A stretch of DNA of 64,000 nt. It comes from Lytechinus pictus (Eukaryota > Echinodermata > Echinoidea > Temnopleuroida > Toxopneustidae). The notes under the pieces were generated by a model. The model was not told the origin of the DNA, searched no databases, and was given only the letters and a program-made list of their open reading frames with translations. The translations under genes were made by a program, and so were the position numbers. Below, piece by piece: positions 23,584 to 35,015 of the stretch (position 1 is the first letter of the stretch; each line of letters opens with the position of its first letter). The stretch spans positions 12,412,217 through 12,476,216 of the forward strand of contig NC_087261.1 in assembly GCF_037042905.1 (NCBI RefSeq), written 5' to 3'.

Positions 23584-26026
23584 TAACGGTAGACTACCTC
23601 GAGCGAAGTTCGTGCAGGCTCCACTCCACTTCACTACCACTACCGCTACACTACGCTCCACCTACCCGAACTTCGAGACCGTGAACTCTATCTGATATTC
23701 CGAGTGACAAAGGTGGGATTTTATGGGGGGGGGGGAATATAAAATTCATGCAACATCACGATCTTTAAAAACAATTAAATTTAATATTCTTACTTTACAC
23801 CAAGTTTCACTTCTTTTCCATGCTTCTATCAGTCTAAAAATGGGTGATTTAGAGCCAACATGAAGTTCCTCACACGTATAAATAATTTGCTGCCGATTTC
23901 AAAACATTGCATGCACGTGCGATAATACTAGCGAATTAGTTATTTGTGTGAGGAACTTCATGTTGGCTCTAAATCACTCATTTTTAGACTGATAGAAGCA
24001 TGGAAAAGAAGTGAAACTTGGTGAAAAGTAAGAATATTAGTTTTAATTGTTTTTAAAGATAGTGATGTTGCATAAATTTTATATTTCCCCCCCCATTAAA
24101 TCCCACCTTTGTCACTCGGAATATCAGATAGAGTTCAGTCTCGAAGTTCGGGTAGGTGGAGCGGCAGTTTATAATCACTCGCGTCGCGTTCTGGTTCGTA
24201 ATCACTCGCGTTTTGAATTTTTGGCGATTTTTTTTTATTTCGGTGCGATTTTTTTTTAACGGTGTCTTCAATGGGACAGACATGCAGGGAAATTTGAGTT
24301 TCGTTTTAAGCCGGCAATTAAGTGCCTTAGAATAAAATGTACTCGACTACTGTTCTAAGTACCAAGAATAGAAAACAAGCTTGATCCGCCCCAGACAGCT
24401 GGCAGCAGTCTGTTTCGAGGAGTTCTTTTCAAACATTTTAATTTTTTTTTTCTCTGTATTTGATGATTGTACAACTCATCCCCCATCTGTATGCTTTGTA
24501 CTGTTTCTAGTGGAAAGTCCCCCAAAGTACATGTATTTCATACCTTGAATTTAATGTAACTTGCCTGAATGCGATAAGCTTTGTTATTAACGTGTGTGCT
24601 CTCAGATTTTAACAAAAGTTATAAGATATAAAAAAAAAATGTTTTCAAGAAATCATTAAATTTCTCTAATGATGAATATCTAGTCTTGTTTATCCATTGC
24701 AATGTTCATATGTGTGATATGATAGGTGGTTTACTTTTGCCAGTAACTACTTGCAGTAGGCTGGATACATAAACATAAATAAAACATTGTGATCAACAAC
24801 AAATGTACACTTGTAAATACATTACAATACAAATTACAATACAGTGTAGATTTCTTGTCCTTGATAACCCCCAAATTTTTTCATATTTTTCACCCTGCAA
24901 CGTCCTGCAAGATTAATGAAAATCCATTTTACCATTTTTAAATTTTGTTCAGTGCACCATCATTATATATAAAAAAAAAAAAACTAATTTTGTTGGTCCC
25001 TCGGACTTCTTTATAACCAGAGTGCACTTTACTCCCCCTCCTACTTCTCTTTCTTCTCAGTCTTCTTTTTATTCCCATTATTATGTCATCTTATTCTTCT
25101 CCCTGTTCTTCTACTTCTCAATTTCTTCCCTTTCTCCTTATTGTTCATCTCCCTTCTCACTTCTTCCTTCTCTCTTCTCAGTCTTCCCCTTATTTTATCT
25201 TCTCTTTCTCTTCTTCTACATCCTCCCCTCAATTTTCTCTTTTTAGTTTCATTTTTACCCCCTTATGTCCTCCATCTTCTTTTTTCTTCTTCTACTTCTC
25301 CTCCTCCTTCCTTCTTGCTTTTCTTCTTCAGCACTTTTTTTCCTCCCTGATTTTTACGTTAGTGTAGAATAATTCACAAAGAAAGGGAGAAGCAAATAAA
25401 TAGTGATATTATGAAATTGTAGCACCTCACTATGCTTTATAAAGAATACCACAGACTTCAGGAAAATCCTCCAAAGGCAAAGCTAAATCGAGAGTAGCCT
25501 TTCCTCCTTTTTCTTCTTTATTCCTTTTCTCCTTTCTTTCTCCTTTTTTCCTTGCTTCTTTCTTTCTGTCTGTCTTTTTTTTTCTTTCTCTTTTCTCCCT
25601 CTTTCCCTTCCTTTCTCCCCCCTCTCTCTTTTTTTAGGGGGAGCCCCCCCCCCGCTTCCGCCGCCTATGGCTCTAAGATTTAAGATGTGGAATGTGATTA
25701 TGTTAAAACAGTAGTCAAAATTTGCTTGTTATCTTAAAACAGTGGTCGAGAACGTTTTATTTAAGGCACTTACCAGCTTAAAATAAAACGAAACTCGAAT
25801 TTCAATTTCATTTTATTTTTCCAGTACGTTTGTCCCATTGAAGACACCGTTAGAAAAAAAATCGCACCGAAAAAAAAAAAATCGCCAAAAATCAAAAACG
25901 CGTGTGATTACCAACCCGACGCGAGTGATTACGAACGCGAGTGAATATAATAAGCCGGTGGAGCGTAGTGTAGCAGTAGTGAAGTGGAGTAGGGCCTGCA
26001 CGAACTTCGCTCGAGGTAACGTTAGA
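23584..26026. mobile_element. Foldback element 3 (2.4 kb)
   Basis: The ends contain ACCTCGAGCGAAGTTCGTGC and its inverse (about 23595 and 26015). The right arm (about 25765-26020) is inverted relative to sequence at 24140-24345 (TGTCTTCAATGGGAC block), and 23690-24140 is itself a hairpin with arms of about 200 bp and a loop of about 65 bp (arms meet around GTGTGAGGAACTTCATG). The interior has pyrimidine-rich tracts. No transposase. Confidence 0.7.
25022..25350. repeat. Polypyrimidine (CTT/TCC) tract
   Basis: A plus-strand C/T-rich stretch. Ser/Phe/Leu-rich open frames here are artefacts of composition. A second tract lies at 25500-25640. Confidence 0.85.
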
Positions 26027-26273
26027 CAGACTCTTAAAAAAAGAGAGTCAAATGGAGAGGAATTTTTTTTGGGGAAATGTCTAGAGTGTAATGGAAGTCT
26101 TTAATTTATATTTACTGGATGGCTATTCGCCGTTGAAACCGATATATAACTTTAAAAATCATTTCAAATAGGAACAAAAATAATCTTTAAAGGTCATTTT
26201 CGATGTTTCATACATAATTAGAGCCTACACATTTACTTGCTTCTGGGTGATTTTTAACAGCACTGCACCGGCA

Positions 26274-26345
26274 ATGACAATGACAATGACAATGACAATG
26301 ATTTTATTTCTTTGACGGCCCCTCCTGGGGGCATAGAAGAAATAT
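26274..26345 (-). mobile_element. LINE/SINE 3' tail with (CATTGT)n
   Basis: On the minus strand: GGGGCCGTCAAAGAAATAAA followed by a CATTGT hexamer repeat, a layout typical of CR1-group 3' ends. No coding remains. Confidence 0.55.
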
Positions 26346-26922
26346 AACAACTTACAACAATGGCAATAATAGGCATAAGAAAAAAATACCAAGGTAACAA
26401 GAATCAAACATGATGATAATAAACATATGTACAATACAAGACCTGCCGTGTTGTTGATACAACCGTGCATTACCGACACAAAAAGTCAAGTGTGGGACTG
26501 GGATTGAAATTGTACGGTAGAAAATTTGTTGAAGGTGAAATTTCGACCGGCGATAAAGATACATTTTCACTTTTTTCAGAATAATTTTTTTCCCTGGCAT
26601 AGGTCTAAAATATATAAATTCTCTAAAAACATACATAATGGAGAAAGAATTGTCTGAAAAATGAATATTTTCTACTTACTCTCTTCCGCAAACAGGATTG
26701 TTGCAAGCCATTATTTTGCTTTTTCGGCTAGTCTTGTGCTGCAGACCCTGTTTACAGCTGCAAATCGTCTGCAGGTCAGCTGCAACTTGCGTTCAATCGC
26801 AAGCCTTTTTCTTGCAACGCAAATTGGCGATTGATTGCTAGTTGCAGTCGATCGGAATCGGCTGCAAAGTTGCAGTCGATTTGCAATCAATTGCAACATA
26901 ACTTTCTTGCAACGCCCCTTAA

Positions 26923-27790
26923 GTCTTTCACTTTGGACTCTAAAATCAGCTTATTTCTTTCTCGTGCCTTTTCTTTAGAATATTTTCGAGTACACTCTCT
27001 AATCTTTAATCTAATAAAGCCCCAAAGCAATGAGTAATTAGAAAAGACATTTCTGTGTTGCTTTTTCCACTGAACTAAGAATCTCATTTTTCATAGCAGA
27101 ACATATATTCTTTATCATAATAATTGAATTTCCAATATGAAGGACCTCGCTTCACTTCTTTTTTTCCACTACTACAGGTAAGCAAGATTCCAGAATGGTC
27201 TGGAGTTACGGTAAAATGTCATATTCCAGCACCAATGTTTCAACTTCTTTTGATATTATCCAATAATCTAGCCTACTTTGAATAGGTAGTGTCTTCTGTC
27301 TTAAAGTAAACTGTTGTTTTCCTGAATATATTTTCCTCCAAATATCTATTAATTGAAATTTGTCCATGAACTCCAAAAATTCTGTATTAAATCTAGATTT
27401 CACCTGTATGGTTGACCCCTTATCATCTAATTTATCATCTAATATCATATTAAAATCACCACCTAATATAATAACATGACTGAGAGAATTTTTATTTATA
27501 ATGATATTGATCTTTTGCAGGACTCTTCTATTTGCTCATTTGCCTTGTTCCTAGTTGGAAATAAACATTTCCTAATATCATTCTAACTCCATCTAATTCA
27601 CAGTCGAATGTAAGGTATCTACCATCGTTATCCCTTTCCATCTTTACAATAGTAATAAGCTTAGCTGCATTTGCACATGTTCTGCAGATATCTTCGATGC
27701 GGACTTTTGCATCGCGCGCCCAGCTGATAATGTAAACAAACTTTAGACTCTTCACTAGTCGCTTTGTAGCTATTTTTGCGGAGATTGCCT
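26923..27790 (-). mobile_element. L1/Tx1-like LINE, 5' half (endonuclease)
   Basis: Minus-strand frames encode the apurinic-type endonuclease of a LINE ORF2: about 27755-27528 (NDGRYLTFDCELDG, ILGNVYF), then a GGDFNMILDDKLD block near 27480-27420, and 27448-27206 ending with SRLDYWI. A basic linker (27087-26923) follows and continues on the other side of the 9.6-kb insertion at 17282. Frameshifts and stops are present, so the copy was or became inactive. Confidence 0.82.
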
Positions 27791-27794
27791 TCGC

Positions 27795-28055
27795 CAGGGT
27801 GTAAAACGGAAACGCGCCGCCGGTGTAGCGGCGGATTTGGTTCCACCGGCGGATACCGTATCCGCCGGCAGATATGGTTCTAAATGGCCGATATCGTTTT
27901 TAATCGGAACCATATCTGCCGGGTTTGACGCGGCTTGATGTTTGCAGATTTGGTTCCTCGGCGGATTTGGTTCTATTGACTATACGTTTAATGTTAATTT
28001 GGACAGACAACCTTGGCAGCGCGCGCATGCGCGGCTCTGCAGCTCGATCGCGATG
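27795..28055. repeat. GC-rich imperfect repeats upstream of the LINE
   Basis: Repeated phrases GGCGGATTTGGTTC (twice) and GCAGATATGGTTCT with its inverse GGAACCATATCTGCCGG. It lies just 5' of the LINE endonuclease, so it may be the LINE promoter/5'UTR or a separate small element. It ends in a run of 14 G. Confidence 0.55.
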
Positions 28056-28068
28056 GGGGGGGGGGGGG

Positions 28069-31000
28069 TGTTACACCCACAAATGTAATAATCGCCCACA
28101 AATGTAATAACGCCCACAAATGTAATAACACTTTACCCACAAATGTAATAACGCCCACAAATGTAATAACACTTTACCCACAAATGTAATAATTTCACCC
28201 ACAAATGTAATAATGCACTTTACCCACAAATGTAATAATTTTTGATCGCCCACAAATGTAATAATGACTTTACCCACAAATGTAATAAATTTGAAGGGAT
28301 TTTTGGCGAATCTGTTCTAAACTAAAATCCTATAGTAATGCGTTCATATAGCACAAAAGTGCAAAGTCTTTTTTCCAGACCCGGTTAATAAAACATTATA
28401 GTACAATTCCAAAGTCTTTTTCCAGACCCGGTTGTTTCAAAATTATAATATACGTCCAAAGTCTTTTTTCCAGACCCGGCTAATTCAAAAATTATAATGC
28501 AAGTCCAAAGTCTTTTTTCCAGACCCGGTTGTTTCAAAAATTATAATATATGTCCAAAGTCTTTTTTTTCAGACCCGGTCGTTTCAAACATTATAATAGA
28601 AGTCCAAAGTCTTTATTCCAGACCCGGTTGTTTCAAAAATTATAATATACGTCCAAAGTCTTTTTTCCAGACCCGGTTAATTAAAAAAATTATAATATAC
28701 GTCCAAAGTCTTTTTTCCAGACCCGGTTAATTAAAAAATTATAATATACGTCTAAAGTCTTTTTTCCAGACCCGGTTGTTTCAAATATTATAATGCGAGT
28801 CCAAAGTCTTTTTTTTCAGACCCGGTCGTTTCAAACAATAAAATATAAGTCCAAAGTCTTTTTTCCAGACCCGGTTGTTTCAAAAATTATAATATACGTC
28901 CAAAGTCTTTTTTCCAGACCCGGTTGTTTCAAAAATTATAATATACGTCCAAAGTCTTTTTTCAGACCCGGTTGTTTAAAAAATTATAATGCAAGTCCAA
29001 AGTCTTTTTTCCAGACCTGGTTGTTTCAAAAATTATAATATACGTCCAAAGTCTTTTTTTCAGACCGGGTTAATTAAAAAATTATAATGCAAGTCCAAAG
29101 TCTTTTTTCCAGACCCGGTTGTTAAAAAAGTTATAATATACGTCCAAAGTCTTTTTTCCAGACCCGGTTGTTTCAAAAATTATAAAATACGTCCAAAGTC
29201 TTTTTTCCAGACCTGGTAGTTTCATAATTATTATAAGTCCAAACTAAGATACGATAATGATATTCTAGTGGAATAAAATGAGAATCGAGCTTAGTCTTTT
29301 CTCCATACCCAGTTAATTAAAACTGGTAGATAAGTAACGAAGTCCCCAACTCTCTTGTAAATATTAAATAACATGGAAATATAGCATAGTCTTTTCTCCA
29401 GACCAGTTAATTAGAACTGGTGGAAAAGTAACAAAGACCCCAACTCTCTTGTGAATATTAAATAACATGGAAATATAGCGTAGTCTTTCATCCAGACCCA
29501 AATCTTTCAAATAACAAATGAATAATAATAATAATAAATTAGTAATAATAAAAAAAGCAAACAAGGACCCACGATCCTATTTATGTTGAAATAAAATGGA
29601 AATATGATGTAGTCTTTCCTCCAGACCCAATTATTTCAAAATAACCAAAATCATTAAAAAAGAATAACAGAATCTAAGGCCCAACTATCCTTCAAACTAA
29701 GAACCTTCAATAGATAAAAGTTTAGAGAGTTTTCTTTATTCCAGACCTTGTCATTTTAAAAATAAGATAAATGAAATCCTCATAACTAAGACTCAATCAT
29801 ATTCTTGTGCCTGTTCAACATGAATAAGATGATTGGGGGAGTATTTCATCAACATTTATGTCCGACAAGTTGTCAGATCTGACAACTGTTCTTGATGTTG
29901 ATTGGCTAAGAAGCAGTGCTACCAGTGTCGGATAAAACGTCAGACAACTCCTTTCATGAAATGCTCCCCGGGCTCTAAGTTTTGATGTTGTTTTTTTATA
30001 TTAAATTTCTTTGCCTGAAAGACAAAATGAATGTTTAATTACATCATTTATTACAGGATGTTAGGCTGGAAGAGGGTTAATTTTTTTTGTTCTGTTTTTT
30101 TTTAATAAACTGGTCTGGTCAAATTAAGTATGCGTTATCACAAGGGTTTTATAGTTTGGAAGATGCAGGGGTCTAAGTTTTAAGATTAATGTTTCGCTTA
30201 ATTTGTATTTTAAAGAGAACTGGGTGAGGGGTAAAGACAACACTCTAAGCCCAAGCATTTTAAGTGGGTTTAATTTTGAAGATTGGTCTTAGCTGTGATT
30301 TTTTTTCAATATTTGTTTATCTTTTAAATAACTGGGTCTAGACGAAAGACTAAGCATAATACTCGTGTTATTCCACAAGAATGAGAATATGACAAAGTCT
30401 TTTGTTTTTAAGATTGTTTAAATCATTTTTAAACTACTGGGTCTGGAATAAAGACAACGCTCTAAACATGTGCTTTTCTACATGCATGGTCTTAATTTGG
30501 AGGATTGTTGGTTCTAAGATTCGTTTTGGGGGTTGGGTTTTATTGATTTTTTATTCTTGAAATAATTGCGTCTGGAGGAAAGTCGATCTTCGACAATTGG
30601 TCTTCATGTAATTCCACAGTAATTAGATTATTGGGTATTCGTTTTAGAATATTTGTAAAAACTATTTTGTTTTTTCAAATAATAACCAAGTCTGGAGAAA
30701 GGATGTTTGCTTTACCCATGCATTATTACAATGTTTTGTAGGGGTCGTAGTATTATTAAAAAAACTGGGTGTGGGGTAAAGACATACTTCTTTACTGGGT
30801 GAAACTTTGGAAAATTGGTCTTAGATTTGAAGTTTTTTAAATTCATTTTTTAATACCCGGGTCTGGAAAAAAGACTTTGCACTTTTGTGCTATATGAACG
30901 CATTTCTATAGGGTTTAGTTTTTAGTTTTAAGTAACCGGGTCTGGAGAAAAGACTACGCTTGATTCTCTTAGCGCATATATTCAAAATATACGCCGTATA

Positions 31001-31946
31001 AGTTGAAAAAACAACAAAGACATTAATTCCACTAGTTTTAATCAACTGGGTCTGGAGAAAAGACTAAGCTCGATTCTCATTTTTATTCCACTGGAATATC
31101 ATTATTGTATCTTAGTATGGACTTATATTATAATTTTTTAAATAAACGGGTCTGAAAAAAAGACTTTGGACTTGCAGTATAATTTTTGAATTAACCGGGT
31201 CTGAAAAAAGACTTTGGACTTATATTATAATTTTTGAAAAAACTGGGTCTGGAAAAAAGACTTTGGAAGTATATTATAGTTTTTGAAACAACCGGGTCTG
31301 GAAAAAAGACTTTGGACTTATATTATAATTTTTGAAACAACCGGGTCTGGAAAAAAGACTTTGGATTTATATTACAATTTTTGAAAGAACCTGGTTTGGA
31401 AATAAGACTTTGGACGTATATTATAATTTTTGAAACAACCGGGTCTGGAAAAAAGACTTTGGACTTATATTCTAATTTTTAAAACAACCGGGTCTGAAAA
31501 AAAGACTTTGGACTTGCATTATAATTTTTGAATTAACCGGGTCTGAAAAAAGACTTTGGACCTATATTATAATTTTGAAACAACCGGGTCTGGAAAAAGA
31601 CTTTGGACTTGTACTATAATGTTTAATTAACCGGGTTTGGAAAAAAAGACTTTGCACTTTTGTGCTATATGAACGCATTACTATAGGATTTTAGTTTATA
31701 ACGGACTCGCCAAAAATCCCTTCAAATTTATTACATTTGTGGGTAAAGTCATTATTACATTTGTGGGCGATCAAAAATTATTACATTTGTGGGTAAAGTG
31801 CATTATTACATTTGTGGGTGAAATTATTACATTTGTGGGTAAAGTGTTATTACATTTGTGGGCGTTATTACATTTGTGGGTAAAGTGTTATTACATTTGT
31901 GGGCGTTATTACATTTGTGGGCGTTATTACATTTGTGGGTGCAACA
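28069..31946. mobile_element. Foldback element 2 (TU-like)
   Basis: A 3.88-kb element. The outer arms are arrays of 15-25-base units with core CCCACAAATGTAATAA (28073-28290; inverse 31725-31940), and the ends are TGTTACACCC / GGGTGCAACA. The inner arms are about 18 (left, 28360-29230) and about 11 (right, 31150-31650) copies of a roughly 49-base unit with core AAGTCTTTTTTCCAGACCCG. The core (about 30125-30850) is nearly identical to foldback element 1 at 10741-11780. It is flanked by eight or more G on each side, compatible with an 8-bp duplication but uninformative. TU-like by structure; no transposase seen. Confidence 0.85.
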
Positions 31947-33150
31947 GGGGGGGGTAGTGGGATTACTCCCAAACAGCGTAAGACATTAAGAAATGTTGAA
32001 ATGAATTTCTTTCGGTTTAAAGACCCTCACTTGTTCATTTGGTACGAGTATAAACTGATGTTAGAACAGACATACAAATCGGTACCATTCCTGTCTTCTA
32101 ATGATAAATACTCATTCAAAAGGAACAATGAAACAAAGCAAAATACTTAAAATCATGAACATGATACACATGAACTATACAATTTATTGCGATTCCGCGA
32201 TCCTCGATGATCATTTGCATGCAAAGGAGCGTAGCTTTTTTATAAGTATGCTTTAGATGGAAAATTAGTAGTTATATCTATAACATCATGAACATGGTAT
32301 ACAATCATGTATACAATTTTATTGAGCATATTGAATGACTTTGAATAACTTTGCTGCTGAAAATACCTTCCTATTTACGAGAAAGCATGGCGATGGAGAA
32401 TAAATTGCATTTTTAAGTATTGAAATCTGTCGTTACTGCGCAATTAGTATTCAATAACATAACAAACTAAATTTATTATATTCGCGTATTTTTTTTTTTT
32501 TTTTTTTTTGGGGGGGGCAATTCGAAAAAAAATTAATACGCGGAAGTAAATTCTGTGTTTATTGATACAAAGTTGTAACCGTTTTTTTTTTAAAGAAAAT
32601 TGTTAAATTATGATTTTATGCTGGTGATGTGCAGGCCAATATGCCATTCAATCATGTAGTTTGCCTAGTTTGAGCAATTTCAAATTTCAATCAAAATGTG
32701 ACTTGTATCTTCGGAATGAAGACACTGTAAAAAGGATCACTTTCATTTTTTTATTTTTCATGGTCTTGATGAAGATAAAAAAAATTGCCAGATGAACTAC
32801 TAAACCGTCATCAAGGATATTGTTTTTCGTCTTCCACGTGGCATAGGTGACGCCAAACAAGGATACTTATTACATGTATATTACATGTATAAAGATACAA
32901 ACACTATTGTTTTCTTTTAACTTCCTTTATATTTTCATTTTCTCGTATTTTCTCTTTGATATTTCATTCAACTGTTAATTTTCTTTACTTTCACTTTATT
33001 TCCATGGCGCTATTTTGCTTAAATGTACTTTTCGCGGTGCTATTCTTGTTTTTTTTCTTTTTATTGAAATATGTAAAGTATAATTAACATTGAATAAAAA
33101 GTACTGAAAAAAGCTTCACCAATTTGAACTATTTTGAATTGTTTTTTTGG
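31947..33150. other. No gene seen
   Basis: AT-rich with long poly-T and poly-G runs at 32489-32518. Nothing recognisable. Confidence 0.6.
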
Positions 33151-33267
33151 TTATATATATATATATATTGTGAAAGAAATGGATGAAGTGAACAATGGTT
33201 GGCGTTGCTTATATCAAGGTTCCCCAAAGCTATCTGCCTTTTGGAAAAATTGGTAATGCCGAAAAAA

Positions 33268-33325
33268 TGTCTCTGCCGGGAATCGAACCCGGGCCCCCAG
33301 CTTTGAACGCCGCGGCTAGACGGGT
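33268..33325 (-). pseudogene. tRNA-like remnant, D-arm deleted
   Basis: The inverted partner of the 33650 sequence. The 3' half (anticodon loop TTCAAA, T-arm, acceptor 3' strand) is kept, but about 26 bases including box A are missing relative to the right arm. Confidence 0.7.
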
Positions 33326-33649
33326 TAGTGGCTAGGCCGACCCCGATCCGATTGACCGTCAGATAGACAGATTTTCGACACTATACCAATTATAATTTTC
33401 TTTCACAATATTTAAAATAAAAAAAGAGTTGCCAAAGCTGTTGTACCATGATGTATAACTTCACACATTTGTATACTTTCTCCCATACGTGTACTGTATC
33501 AAAGGAATAGCTTTGATCCAGCTGAGGCATGGCGGCTTGTCATTGTTCAAAACCCACCTACTCCCGACAAAGAAAATTATAATTGGTATAGTGTCGAAAA
33601 TCTGTCTATCTGCCGGTCAATCGGATCGGGGTCGCCTAGCCATTAACCC

Positions 33650-33721
33650 GTCTCTGTGGTCTAGTGGTTAAGGCACCGGCGTTCAAAGCTGGGGACCCGG
33701 GTTCGATTCCCGGCAGAGACA
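33650..33721 (+). tRNA. tRNA-like with UCA (opal) anticodon, probably element-borne
   Basis: 72 bases fold as a complete cloverleaf: acceptor GTCTCTG/CAGAGAC, D-stem GTCT/AGGC, anticodon stem CCGGC/GCTGG with loop GTTCAAA (anticodon TCA), T-stem CCGGG/CCCGG with TTCGATT loop, discriminator A. Box A (TGGTCTAGTGG) and box B (GGTTCGATTCC) are good. The body resembles tRNA-Glu. A UCA anticodon would read UGA, but the fold lacks the long variable arm of selenocysteine tRNA. Its position in a palindromic element suggests a tRNA-derived repeat; whether it is transcribed is unknown. Confidence 0.65.
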
Positions 33722-33838
33722 TTTTTTCGGCATTACCAATTTTCCAAAGGGCAGATAGCTCTGGGGATCCTTGATTTAAGCTACGCCTACCATTTTTCTC
33801 TTCGTCCATTTCTTTCACAATATATATATATATATATA

Positions 33839-34765
33839 ATATATACTGAATTTCATTGACATATGATCCCGGCATTATAATTCAAACAGCTAATCTATAT
33901 ACAGGTCATGTGAGTGGGATAAGCCTACTTGTAAATTTAAAAAGTAAACTTGAGTATGAATACGAACACTAATTATGAATGAATTGCTATAGATTGCTTT
34001 ATAAACATCTGAACACATTTATCACCATTATTTATTATCAGCATCTGTACGGTACTAAATCAACTTGTTTAGCACACTTGATAAACCCAAAAAAAATCTT
34101 ACACAAAAAACGTTAAAAAATATTCCGAAGAATTATCGTATATTGTAGGCTAATTGGAAAGTCCTCAATTGACGTAGGTATACAGTCAGATAAAAGAAAA
34201 TACATTTTTAAAGAAAAAAATCGGGATCGGGGACCCCGATGATATGATATACGCCATCATGGATTAGCAATGAGAAAACGGATGACGTCATCTCCCATGA
34301 GTCCCTTGAAAATAAGTACTATAATTATTCCAATACCACCATTCCTCGTAAATATTCATCCAGTTTTGTTGAAAATTTACATGAACCTAATTTGATTGAT
34401 TTGAACTCTTATCAATTGACAAGTGCAAATGAAACTTAGATGTAAGGCATTTCTTTTAACAGATTAAAATGATGTCATCTTGCCAGCATATTTCTGAAAC
34501 CACCAGTAAGACCAAGAGAAGATCTGTCAATAAATGTTTATCAGTTTATTGTCCTCCTTATTTTACAAATCTGCCTTGTCATGGCCGTAATCATGGTGGT
34601 AGTTAGTATAACAGCATATGGCAGGTATATTAAATGGTGGTAATTCGAAACAAACAAAAAGGAATTTTCCTTTTCAAAATGAAAACTAAGAAGCAAGTTT
34701 GAAAAAAAAAAACCTGAAAGAAGTGCACCTAAATGTGATAACGTAACATCTTTTATCGATCTAAC
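33839..34765. other. No gene seen; where the next ODC exon would be expected
   Basis: Read on the minus strand for the next ODC exon (LRI/VSFHVGSG region); none was recognised. Confidence 0.55.
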
Positions 34766-34938
34766 CTCGCATTTGGAAAGACTTCCTTTATTTTGACGAG
34801 CTCGTCCTCGTTGTCGAACGTCATGAGTCGGACATCGTTCTCCTTGGCGAACATGAGGTGTGATTTGGCTTTGCATGGGTGTGCATATATGATCCTATTA
34901 GGCTGAACGCCTAGATCAAGCACCTGCTGTAACTCCGC
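34766..34938 (-). CDS. Ornithine decarboxylase-like, coding exon 4
   Basis: Minus strand; acceptor CCTTCCAG before 34938, donor GTTAGA after 34766. It encodes about residues 102-158: AELQQVLDLGV, RIIYAHPCK, RLMTFDNEDEL, ending KEVFPNA plus two bases. This is the ODC barrel segment that follows the PLP-lysine exon; in vertebrate ODC the equivalent (from NPCK to MTFDSE) is the antizyme-binding element. It starts in phase 0, matching the end of exon 3 exactly. ODC makes putrescine from ornithine in the cytosol as a homodimer. The remaining two thirds of the enzyme (HVGSG, glycine-rich PLP phosphate loop, catalytic Cys/Asp) was not found in this window. Either a very long intron follows or the locus is truncated. 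Antizyme inhibitor or a related decarboxylase cannot be separated on this part alone. Confidence 0.9.
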
Positions 34939-34975
34939 CTGGAAGGGGGGGGGTGAAAAATGAAGGTAACATTTT

Positions 34976-34984
<9 letters not shown>

Positions 34985-35012
<28 letters not shown>

Positions 35013-35015
35013 AGG
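34985..35015. repeat. GAAA/GA microsatellite in ODC intron 3
   Basis: Plus-strand AAAG and AG repeats just upstream of exon 4; on the minus strand this forms part of a long polypyrimidine tract before the acceptor. Confidence 0.85.

Larger units (their letters stand above)
17286..26919. mobile_element. 9.6-kb TIR element inserted in the LINE
   Basis: Left terminus TGGGGTGTTGCAAGAAAC (17286) and right terminus CTTTCTTGCAACGCCCCT (26919) are inverted copies, flanked by TAA on both sides (17283-17285; 26920-26922). About 230 bp at each end is packed with TTGCGTT/AACGCAA or TTGCAATTGATT motifs. Removing the interval plus one TAA rejoins the LINE reading frame (…Val-Lys-Asp-Leu-Glu-Gln-Gln…), so the whole span behaves as one insertion. 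No transposase was recognised inside. The interior is a tandem duplication plus nested elements. PIF/Harbinger-like by its 3-bp TWA target; the size is unusual for a non-autonomous member. Confidence 0.75.
33152..33838. mobile_element. Palindromic element carrying tRNA-like sequences
   Basis: Two inverted arms of about 240 bp (33152-33410 and 33575-33838), both ending in (TA)n and TTGTGAAAGAAATGG, with a 160-bp centre. Each arm contains a tRNA-like block: intact on the right (33650-33721, +), and with its D-arm/box A deleted on the left (33268-33325, -). Confidence 0.8.

Noticed and set aside
25022..25367. Overlapping Ser/Phe-rich open frames
   Set aside because: All three frames are open because the strand is a polypyrimidine tract.
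28073..29230. Regular direct repeats resembling a CRISPR array
   Set aside because: The units are back-to-back variants without unique spacers, are inverted on the other side of the element, and sit in animal-type DNA with introns.
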